NCBI RefSeq assembly: GCF_008330945.1
Contig: NZ_CP043488.1
Location: 1,896,501-1,960,500, forward strand
DNA from: Labrys sp. KNU-23
Lineage (GTDB): Bacteria; Pseudomonadota; Alphaproteobacteria; Rhizobiales; Labraceae
Direction of reading: 5' to 3'
Length of the DNA: 64,000 nucleotides
Shown: positions 10,253 through 17,327 of the stretch, in pieces
Position numbering within the stretch: position 1 is the first letter of the stretch
Layout: each line of letters begins with the position of its first letter
Translations under genes and position numbers: made by a program
The notes under the pieces: generated by a model
Databases searched by the model: none
What the model saw: the letters and a program-made list of their open reading frames with translations, nothing else
What the model was told of the DNA's origin: nothing

Positions 10253-11146
10253 TTATTCGCCGATGCGATATTCGGCGAGCTTGCGCTTCATCGCCTGGAA
10301 GCGCCGGACATGGGCCTCGTCGCGGCGTAGTGCCACCGCGGTCGACAGCACGTCGATCACCACCAGGGCGGCGATGCGCGAGGTGGTGGGCGTGTAGATG
10401 TTGGTGTTGTCGAGCGTCTCCACCAGCAAGGCCACGTCGCAATGGCTGGCGAGCGAGGTCTCGAACCCGGTCAGGCCGATGACCTTGGCCCCGTTCTCGC
10501 GCGCGGTGCGCGCCACCTCGATGATCGAGCGGGAACGCCCGGTATGCGAGATCACCACCGCAACATCACCCGGCTTCATCATCGAGGCGACCATGATCTG
10601 CTGGTGAGTGTCGTGCTGGGCACCGCAGGGCACCCCGAACAGCGGGAATTTCTGCTGGGCATCACGGGCCACCACGCCCGAAGCACCCAGGCCGAAGAAC
10701 TCGATGGCCTTCGCCTTTTCCAGAATGTCGATCGCCCGCGCCAGGGCCGCCTTGTCGAGGTGATGACGCGCCCAGTCGAGGCTGGTGATGGTGTAGTCGA
10801 AGATCTTCTCGACCACGGTTTCCGGCGTATCGGTGTCGAGCAGCACAGAATGGGTAGCGGGCGTGCCCAGCGCCAGGCTCTGGGCCAGGCGCAGCTTGAA
10901 ATCCTGGAAGCCGTTGCAGCCGATGGCAGCGCAGAAGCGGATGACCGTGGGTTCGCTCACCCCGGCGGCCAGCGCCGTCTCCGCCACCGTCGCGTTGAGA
11001 ATGCGCTGGGGGTCGGCCAGGATAAGTTCGGCGACCTTGCGGTCGGACTTGCGCAATTCGCCCAATGTCAATCGGATCACCTCGATCACGTTCTGGATCG
11101 TGGTCCGGGGTGCGGGCTGAGATGCGGTATGTTCCGGCAAGGTCAT
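10253..11146 (-). CDS. MurR/RpiR-family transcriptional regulator
   Basis: A 297-residue regulator with an N-terminal RpiR helix-turn-helix (LNATVAETALAAGVSEPTVIRFC, near residues 50-75) and a C-terminal SIS sugar-phosphate isomerase-like domain (IEFFGLGASGVVARD; ISHTGRSRSI). RpiR regulators sense phosphosugars. It is the last gene of an operon headed by KDPG aldolase. A HexR/RpiR-style palindrome with TGTA...TACA ends lies at the head of that operon (14661-14675), so it likely controls its own operon (inference). Confidence 0.9.
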   Translation of the reverse strand: MTLPEHTASQPAPRTTIQNVIEVIRLTLGELRKSDRKVAELILADPQRILNATVAETALAAGVSEPTVIRFCAAIGCNGFQDFKLRLAQSLALGTPATHSVLLDTDTPETVVEKIFDYTITSLDWARHHLDKAALARAIDILEKAKAIEFFGLGASGVVARDAQQKFPLFGVPCGAQHDTHQQIMVASMMKPGDVAVVISHTGRSRSIIEVARTARENGAKVIGLTGFETSLASHCDVALLVETLDNTNIYTPTTSRIAALVVIDVLSTAVALRRDEAHVRRFQAMKRKLAEYRIGE

Positions 11147-11188
11147 GAGCGGCTTCCCTTTTCTGGTTCCCTCTTCGGGTCGGAGGGC

Positions 11189-12064
11189 TCAGACCATCGT
11201 CTCGGACGGACCTGCCAGCCTATACTCGATTCCTGTCCTGGCTCGAAGCAGCCGGGTCGGCCCCATCACCGCAGCGACCTTGGCGTCGATCATTTCAGGT
11301 GCAAGCGTGTTGAAGGCAAACAGGCCGTAATGGTGCGCAAGCACGGCGCGGATATCGCAGGACGATGCCAGTTCGACGGCCTCGTCCAGGGTGAGATTGC
11401 CGGCAATGCCGGCTGCAGCCAGGGCTGGCGAACGGCCGTTGACCGGCAGCAGCGCCAGATCGGCGGCCAGTGCCCGCACTTCTTCGGCCTGTCCCGCGAA
11501 GGGGATGGTGTCGCCGGAATGGAAGATGCGGATGCCCTTCACCCGGAGACCATAGCCGAGAAAGAGATGGTGCCCCTGCTGATCACGCTGCAGGTCTTCG
11601 TGAGCGGCCCGTACCGCTCGCACTTCGACAGCGTCGTCGAGGATCAGGGTCTCACCGGCATCCACGCCGATGAAACGCTCCGGGCCGAGCCCAGTCCTGT
11701 CCTGCGCCAGCTGCAGGGAAGCCTTGGGCACCACCAGGCGCAGTTGCGGAAAGCGTCGGGCAAGCGGGCTCAATGTCGCCGCGTCGAGGTGATCGGTGTG
11801 ATGATGCGTGCAAAGGATGAAATCGAGCGGCGGCATTTCCCCGATCTCGATCGGTGCCGGCATCATGCGCTCATGCGAAGGGCCGCGGTCGCGATATTTC
11901 TGCGCCAGGGAATCAGACAAATAGGGATCGATCAGCAGGCGGTGCCGGCCGCTGTCGAGGAGGAAACCGGCCTGCCCGAGCCAATAGAGCGAAAGACCGG
12001 CCTGCGGCCTGTCTGCGAGCTTGCCGGCCAGCGGGCCGGCAAAGGCCACCACTTCCAGCGCCAT
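11189..12064 (-). CDS. UlaG-like metallo-beta-lactamase-fold hydrolase
   Basis: About 291 residues. The metal-binding motif is THHHTDHLD, with further ligands in AAHED, HSGDT and LAHHYG, the pattern of UlaG-type lactonases such as L-ascorbate-6-phosphate lactonase. ATG 12064 is chosen because it follows the upstream gene's TGA by one base, suggesting translational coupling. Its place in a sugar-acid operon suggests hydrolysis of a sugar lactone or its phosphate; the substrate is unknown. Confidence 0.8.
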   Translation of the reverse strand: MALEVVAFAGPLAGKLADRPQAGLSLYWLGQAGFLLDSGRHRLLIDPYLSDSLAQKYRDRGPSHERMMPAPIEIGEMPPLDFILCTHHHTDHLDAATLSPLARRFPQLRLVVPKASLQLAQDRTGLGPERFIGVDAGETLILDDAVEVRAVRAAHEDLQRDQQGHHLFLGYGLRVKGIRIFHSGDTIPFAGQAEEVRALAADLALLPVNGRSPALAAAGIAGNLTLDEAVELASSCDIRAVLAHHYGLFAFNTLAPEMIDAKVAAVMGPTRLLRARTGIEYRLAGPSETMV

Positions 12065-12065
12065 C

Positions 12066-12998
12066 TCAGGCCCTCCCCCGCAGGGCATCCATCAGATTGG
12101 CGATGGCGACCTCGGTGGCCCTGTCGACGCTCTCCTGGGTGAAGCCGCCGATATGGCTGGTGGCGATCACCCGGGCATGGCCGGCGAGAGCGAGGTTCGA
12201 TGGCGGCTCCTCCTCGAAGACATCGGTGGCATAGCAGCCGATATGACCGTCTTCGAGCACTTGGCGCAGAGCCGCCTCGTCGACCAGCGACGACCGGGCC
12301 GTGTTGACCAGCACCGCACCCCGCCGCATCGCCGCTAATTCGCTTTCGCCGAGGAGCGGCCTGCCATCGGCAGGTGCCGGACAATGCAGCGTGACGACAT
12401 CGGCCTGCGCCAGCATGTCCGATATCTCGACCCAGCGCAGGCTGTTCGCCTCGACATTCACGGCAGGACGTCGCGGATCGTAGGCGAGGATCTCGGCCCC
12501 GAGCGCGGCAGCCAGGCGCGCGACCTCGGCCCCGATGGCACCGCAGCCGACCACGCCCACCTTGCGTCCCCGGATCTCGGCGCCGATCCGGCGTGGCCAA
12601 GCCCCCTGCTTGATGCCGGCATCGCAAAGCGGGATCTGACGAAGCGCCGCAAAAATCAGGCCGATGGCAAGCTCGGCCACTCCGGCCGCATTGGCACCGG
12701 CGGCGATGCGCACGGCGATCTTGCGCGCGAGCAGCGTATCGATCGGCAGATTGTCGGTGCCGGTGCCGTTGCGGCTGATCGCCCGCAGCGAGCCGGCCGC
12801 GGCAATGACGCGTGGCGAGATCTTTTCCACGCCCGCCAGCCAGCCGGTCACGCCGGGCACCAGAGCGAGCAGATCCTCTTCATCCGGCAATTTGCCGGGC
12901 GCCGGCATGACGATCTCATGACCCTCAGTCCTGAGGCGCTCGACCAGCGGATGGGCCGTCGACGTCAGCGAGCGCGGCGTCACCAGGATTCGTTCCAC
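12066..12998 (-). CDS. D-isomer-specific 2-hydroxyacid dehydrogenase
   Basis: NAD(P)-dependent dehydrogenase of 310 residues. The Rossmann motif is VGVVGCGAIGAEV. The catalytic Arg, Glu and His are visible in NTARSSLVDE, FEEEPP and SHIGGFT. The fold is that of phosphoglycerate/hydroxypyruvate dehydrogenases. It sits in the middle of the KDPG-aldolase operon, 4 bases from the preceding stop codon. It probably oxidises or reduces a 2-hydroxy/2-keto sugar-acid intermediate, not serine precursors (inference from context). Confidence 0.85.
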   Translation of the reverse strand: MERILVTPRSLTSTAHPLVERLRTEGHEIVMPAPGKLPDEEDLLALVPGVTGWLAGVEKISPRVIAAAGSLRAISRNGTGTDNLPIDTLLARKIAVRIAAGANAAGVAELAIGLIFAALRQIPLCDAGIKQGAWPRRIGAEIRGRKVGVVGCGAIGAEVARLAAALGAEILAYDPRRPAVNVEANSLRWVEISDMLAQADVVTLHCPAPADGRPLLGESELAAMRRGAVLVNTARSSLVDEAALRQVLEDGHIGCYATDVFEEEPPSNLALAGHARVIATSHIGGFTQESVDRATEVAIANLMDALRGRA

Positions 12999-13002
12999 AG
13001 CT

Positions 13003-13956
13003 TCACCCCCTGGACGCGGCGATGGCGATCTCGCCCAGCCGCTCGAAGGAGGGGCCGGAGGTGGGGATCTCGATGTCGAAGACCTCGGCGATCACCTGGG
13101 TCCAGCCATGCAGGAAATAGGTCCAGCCATCCTCGATCTGGAGATGGCGTGCCGCCTGCTGGCGTCGGGCCTGGTCGAGGAAGACGAGGTCGCCTCGATA
13201 ATTGAGGTCCCACACGATAGCGCGTTCGGGAAAGACCACCGCATCGGTGAGCGGCGAACCGGGAGCATCCTTGCCGAGGCCGGTGGCATTGATCACCACC
13301 GAGTCCGGCTTGAGCGCGGCGGTGACGGCATCGTTGTCGGCCGCGTTGGGAGCCAGCACATAGTCGACCGGCACGGGCATGCCGATCTCTTCATGAATAC
13401 GCCGGATCTCGTCGAGGCGCGGCTGGCTGCGATTGGACACCACGATCCGCGAAGGCCGGTCGGCGCCGCGCTCCTCACGCACCATGTGCCAGGTCAAGGC
13501 AATGGTGGAACCGCCCGCGCCCATCGAGAAGAGTTCGGCGCCGGTGCGTTCGAAATGTCCCTTGGGAATGAAATTGTCGAGGGCGAGCCCGGAAGAGATC
13601 GGGTCCTTGGCGTGGCAGATCAGGCGGCCGTCGCGCTTGGACAGGCAGCTCGTCTCCTCCATGCGCAGGGCGAAATCGTCGACCTCGTCGAACAGATCCC
13701 GGCAGGCCTTGTAGAGGTCGATCTTGTGGGTGGTGACCAGCGCCCCCAGCGAGAGGGGATCGGCCTTGATGAAGGCCACCGCTTCGCGATAGGCGGCCGG
13801 ATCGGCGTGAAGGGGAAAGTCGATGCCCTTGATCACAGCATCCTTCAGGCCCAGATGCTCGGCCCAGGCCGGGAAGACCCGCATGATCGAGCTTTTGGTG
13901 GTGGTCACGCCGATGAAATAGAGAGTCGGCTGCGTCGCCGGCTGATAGATGCTCAT
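13003..13956 (-). CDS. AroE-like (shikimate dehydrogenase family) oxidoreductase, substrate unknown
   Basis: A 317-residue paralogue of shikimate dehydrogenase. The catalytic Lys is recognisable in ALVTTHK and the catalytic Asp in HAKDP; the NADP glycine loop is SMGAGGSTIA. The N-terminal substrate motif is altered: the usual HSxSP reads TTKSSIM, so shikimate itself is an unlikely substrate. ATG 13956 overlaps the upstream TGA as ATGA, showing tight coupling with KDPG aldolase. No other aromatic-pathway gene is near, so a role in a carbohydrate pathway is inferred. Confidence 0.75.
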   Translation of the reverse strand: MSIYQPATQPTLYFIGVTTTKSSIMRVFPAWAEHLGLKDAVIKGIDFPLHADPAAYREAVAFIKADPLSLGALVTTHKIDLYKACRDLFDEVDDFALRMEETSCLSKRDGRLICHAKDPISSGLALDNFIPKGHFERTGAELFSMGAGGSTIALTWHMVREERGADRPSRIVVSNRSQPRLDEIRRIHEEIGMPVPVDYVLAPNAADNDAVTAALKPDSVVINATGLGKDAPGSPLTDAVVFPERAIVWDLNYRGDLVFLDQARRQQAARHLQIEDGWTYFLHGWTQVIAEVFDIEIPTSGPSFERLGEIAIAASRG

Positions 13957-14609
13957 GCCGCACTCGCCCGGATCGCCTTGACACGCTCGACGGCAGCCTT
14001 TGCCTTGGCGGTGATCTCCGCGAATTTGCCGCCATTGATGTCTTCGGGCTTGGCGATCCAGGTGCCGCCGACAGCCGCTACGAAGCGATGCTTGAGCCAG
14101 TCGGCCATGGTCTCCAGCGTGACGCCGCCGGTCGGGATGAAGCGCACGCCCAGATGATTGAAGGGTGCGGCGATGCCTTCCAGCGCCTTCGGCCCGCCCG
14201 CGACACCGGCCGGGAAGAACTTGCACAGGCGCAGGCCAGCGCGCGTGGCCGCGGTAAGGTCCGTCGGCGTCATGATTCCAGGGGCGAAGGGCAGTCCGAT
14301 CGCCTTGGCGGCGGCGACAATCTCGGCGTCGAAACCGGGGGACAGGGCAAAGCTCGCACCATTGTCCTTGCAGGCCCGGACCGATTCCAGGTCCAGCACC
14401 GTTCCGGCACCGGCCAGGAAATCCGGCCTCTGGTCACGCAGGATGGCCAGCACTTCCGCGGCGGCCTTGGTGCGGAAGGTAATCTCGGCGATCGGCAAGC
14501 CGCCGGCCGTCAAGGCGTCGGCCAGCGCGACCGCATGGGCGGGATCGTCGATCGCGATGACCGGCACCACGCCGATCGCCTCGATCTGCTCAATGGGATT
14601 GATGGCCAT
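13953..14609 (-). CDS. eda: 2-dehydro-3-deoxy-phosphogluconate (KDPG)-type aldolase
   Basis: Class I aldolase of 218 residues cleaving a 2-keto-3-deoxy-6-phospho sugar acid to pyruvate and an aldehyde phosphate. The Schiff-base lysine is in LCKFFPA, the general-base Glu in IAEITFRT, and phosphate-binding glycines in PTGGVT. ATG 14609 has GGAGAGCGCAGAC upstream; the longer reading to 14708 runs through the promoter. First gene of the operon that ends with the RpiR regulator. Confidence 0.88.
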   Translation of the reverse strand: MAINPIEQIEAIGVVPVIAIDDPAHAVALADALTAGGLPIAEITFRTKAAAEVLAILRDQRPDFLAGAGTVLDLESVRACKDNGASFALSPGFDAEIVAAAKAIGLPFAPGIMTPTDLTAATRAGLRLCKFFPAGVAGGPKALEGIAAPFNHLGVRFIPTGGVTLETMADWLKHRFVAAVGGTWIAKPEDINGGKFAEITAKAKAAVERVKAIRASAA

Positions 14610-14660
14610 GTCTGCGCTCTCCTCAGGGCTTGCCGACGATATCGGCGTAAACATCGATTT

Positions 14661-14774
14661 TGTAGCAATGCTACATATTTCACTCCGTCTCGGCAAGATA
14701 CTCACCACATTTTGTTGCGATGCAGCATGAATATGTCGGAATTTTCAGTTGACCGGCTGGAAAACGTGTAGCAT
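14661..14774. promoter_or_regulatory. three operator-like palindromes between divergent operons
   Basis: Site 1, 14661-14675, TGTAGCAATGCTACA, is a perfect 6-bp inverted repeat with a 3-base centre. Site 2, 14713-14727, TGTTGCGATGCAGCA, is a degenerate version. Site 3 starts with TGTAGCAT at 14767. The starts are 52 and 54 bases apart, about five helical turns. The TGTA...TACA ends fit RpiR/HexR-type operators, and an RpiR gene closes the leftward operon. Binding is inferred, not shown. Confidence 0.6.
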
Positions 14775-14851
14775 CACTCCAAAAAATGCACAGGCGATGG
14801 CTGCGCCATACCCCGCCCATCCCTTTTAAAGAGCGAGCCGAGGACACACCC

Positions 14852-16360
14852 ATGACGCAGGATCTCATCCTGGCCATCGATGTCGGAACCGGCAGCGCGC
14901 GCGCCGCCCTGGTCTCGGCCGGCAACGGTGCCATCCTGGAGATCGCCGCCAGCGAATATGACCAGATCGTACCGGCTTTCGGCTGGGCCGAACAGCGTCC
15001 TGCCGATTGGTGGGCGGGCACCGTCTCGGCCATCCGCGCCGTGCTCGACCGGCAGGAAGGCGCTGCCGCCAGGATCCAGGCTGTCGCCGCCTGCGGCCAG
15101 ATGCATGGCACCGTGCTGGTCGACGGCTACGGCAACCCCACCCGCGACACCGCGCCCTTGTGGAACGACAAGCGTACGGCGGGCCTGGTGGCGGCCTTCG
15201 AGCGAGACAACCCGCCCGCTTCCTATCTTTCCGAGAGCGGCAATCCGCCGACGCCGGCCTGGCCCGGCTTCAAGCTCGCCTGGCTGCGCGACAACGATCC
15301 CGATGCCTATCGGGCCGCCGCCACGGTGCTGATGCCGAAGGACTACATCAATCTGCGGCTCACCGGCGAGATCGCCATGGACGAGGGCGACGCCTCCTGC
15401 AGCTTCCTGATGAATCCGGCGAGCGGCACCTGGTCTGCAACGATGATCGACCGCCTCGGCCTCGACGCCGCCAAGCTGCCGCCGATCCGCTCGCCGCTCG
15501 ACATTCTCGGCCATGTCACTGCCGGTGCTTCCCTGGAAACCGGCCTCGCCGAAGGCACGCCCGTCCTGGTGGGCGGGGCTGACTATCCGGTGGCGGTGCT
15601 CGGCTCGGGCGTCGTCCATCCTGGCACGGCCTCCGATGTGATGGGCACCTCCTCCATCATCACGCTGGTGACGGGCGAGCCGTTGCTCGACCCGGAGATC
15701 TGCAATGTCCGCACCGTCGAGGGGCACTGGGGCCCGTTCACCCTGCTGGAAACCGGGGGCGATGCCATGCGTTGGGCCCGCCGCGCCTTCCATGAGAAGG
15801 CGCTCTCCTATGGCGACATCGTCGCCAAGGCCGCCGAGGCCCCGGCCGGCGCCGAAGGCCTGTTCTTCCTGCCCTTCCTGGCCGGCGAGCGGCTCGGCGC
15901 CCATCGCAATGCCCGCGCCCAGTTCTTCGGCATCGGCGCCAAACACGGCCTCGCCCATCTCCATCGCGCCACGCTCGAAGGCGTGGCCTTCGCCGTCAAC
16001 CGCCATATCCGCGTGATGGAAGCCTCCACCGGCCAGAAGCTCGAGCGTGTGGTCGCCTCCGGCGGCGGCGCCAAGACCGAACTCTGGCTCAAGATCAAGG
16101 CGAGCGCCTACAATGTGCCGATCCTGGTGCCCGAAGAGACCGAATGCGGTCTCGTCGGCTGCGCCGCAATGGCCGCGACCGCGCTGGGCCGGTTTGGAAA
16201 AGTCGAGGATGCCGTCGGCCATTTCGTGCGCTACAGCGCCGAAATCCTGCCCGACCCGGCCTGGGCGCAGACCTATGCCCGCATGCAGCCGGTGTTCGAC
16301 CGCCTCTACCACCATTCCCAGGCACTCTACGACGATCTCGACCGGCTGCAGCAGGACTGA
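14852..16360 (+). CDS. xylB: FGGY-family carbohydrate kinase (xylulokinase-like)
   Basis: About 502 residues from ATG 14852. The N-terminal phosphate loop is LAIDVGTGSARA. AACGQMHGTVL is the xylulokinase-like substrate signature, and ASGGGAKTELWLKI is the C-terminal FGGY signature. It phosphorylates a ketose, probably at C5 or C1. It is divergent from the KDPG-aldolase operon and followed by an SDR, so the pair would turn a polyol into a ketose phosphate. The true substrate could differ from D-xylulose; the symbol is by similarity only. Confidence 0.8.
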   Translation: MTQDLILAIDVGTGSARAALVSAGNGAILEIAASEYDQIVPAFGWAEQRPADWWAGTVSAIRAVLDRQEGAAARIQAVAACGQMHGTVLVDGYGNPTRDTAPLWNDKRTAGLVAAFERDNPPASYLSESGNPPTPAWPGFKLAWLRDNDPDAYRAAATVLMPKDYINLRLTGEIAMDEGDASCSFLMNPASGTWSATMIDRLGLDAAKLPPIRSPLDILGHVTAGASLETGLAEGTPVLVGGADYPVAVLGSGVVHPGTASDVMGTSSIITLVTGEPLLDPEICNVRTVEGHWGPFTLLETGGDAMRWARRAFHEKALSYGDIVAKAAEAPAGAEGLFFLPFLAGERLGAHRNARAQFFGIGAKHGLAHLHRATLEGVAFAVNRHIRVMEASTGQKLERVVASGGGAKTELWLKIKASAYNVPILVPEETECGLVGCAAMAATALGRFGKVEDAVGHFVRYSAEILPDPAWAQTYARMQPVFDRLYHHSQALYDDLDRLQQD

Positions 16361-16379
16361 GCCGCAGCCGGCCCCCTCC

Positions 16380-16491
16380 AGAGAAAAATGACTTTTCCTC
16401 CAACCGTCATTTTTCTCTAACTCTTTGTTTTTGCGCGTTTTCTTAATCGAAAAGTCGATCGGCTTTTCTGGAAAACTCTCTGGATTGAAGG
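16380..16491 (-). repeat. two-hairpin intergenic repeat, copy B (reverse, variant)
   Basis: One arm pair is AGAAAAATGAC/GTCATTTTTCT. The core TAACTCTTTGTTTTTGCGCG is shared with the other copies. The second arm pair is a divergent subtype built on TCGAAAAGTCGATCGGCTTTTC, also seen in copy G. It separates the kinase from the SDR gene. Confidence 0.7.
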
Positions 16492-16499
16492 AAATATCC

Positions 16500-17258
16500 A
16501 TGCAGGACGTGCTCTCCGCCTTTCGTCCCGGCCTGTTCGAAGGCAAGACCGTGGTGGTCTCCGGCGGTTCCAGCGGCATCGGCTTCGCCATCGCGCAGGG
16601 TTTTGCCGGTCTTGGTGCCGATGTCATCGCGACGGGCTCCACGCAGGCCCGCCTGGCAACGGCCAAGGCCGCCAACGGCAACCGCGCCATTCGCTTCGAA
16701 CAGCTCGACGTTCGCGACAAGGCGGCGGTCGAGCGCTTCTTTGCGGCCCTGCCGGCCCTCGACGTGCTCGTCAACGCCCAGGGCATCGCCCGCCCCGAGG
16801 CCGAATGGACCGAGGAAACCTATCTCGAAGTCGTCGACGTCAACATGAACAGCGCCATGCGCCTCGCCATGGCGGCCCACCCCCTGCTGGTGAAATCGCA
16901 AGGATCCATCATCAACTTCGCCTCGATGCTGAGCTATCTCGCCGATGACAGCGTGCCGGCCTATTGCGCCAGCAAGACCGGCATCATGGGGCTCACCCGG
17001 GCCCTCGCGCATAAATTCGGGCCTGAAGGCATCCGCGTCAACGCGATCGCGCCAGGCTATCACCGCACCGACATGACCAAGCCTTTGTGGTCCGATCCGG
17101 TGCCGGCCGGGAAGATCGCCAACAAGGCGGCGCTCAAGCGCTGGGGCACGGTCGACGATCTCGTCGGCACTGCCCTGTTCTTCGCTTCGCCCGCCTCGAT
17201 CTTCGTGACCGCCACCACGCTGCCTGTCGATGGCGGCTATGTGGTCAGCGGCTTCTGA
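16500..17258 (+). CDS. SDR-family sugar/polyol dehydrogenase
   Basis: Short-chain dehydrogenase of 252 residues. The cofactor motif is SGGSSGIG, and the catalytic residues are in NFASMLS and YCASK. ATG 16500 follows GAAGGAAATATCC. It lies behind the FGGY kinase and before a strong terminator, so it likely interconverts a polyol and the ketose the kinase uses (inference). Confidence 0.85.
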   Translation: MQDVLSAFRPGLFEGKTVVVSGGSSGIGFAIAQGFAGLGADVIATGSTQARLATAKAANGNRAIRFEQLDVRDKAAVERFFAALPALDVLVNAQGIARPEAEWTEETYLEVVDVNMNSAMRLAMAAHPLLVKSQGSIINFASMLSYLADDSVPAYCASKTGIMGLTRALAHKFGPEGIRVNAIAPGYHRTDMTKPLWSDPVPAGKIANKAALKRWGTVDDLVGTALFFASPASIFVTATTLPVDGGYVVSGF

Positions 17259-17288
17259 CCGGAAAAACTCCGGTAGAAGGCCTGAAGC

Positions 17289-17319
17289 AACACCGCCCGG
17301 CAAGCCGGGCGGTGTTTTC
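17289..17319. terminator. strong terminator between convergent SDR and caspase-like genes
   Basis: AACACCGCCCGG (17289-17300), loop CAAG, CCGGGCGGTGTT (17305-17316), then TT. A perfect 12-bp stem placed between two converging genes, so it may serve both directions. Confidence 0.85.
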
Positions 17320-17327
17320 GGCACGTC

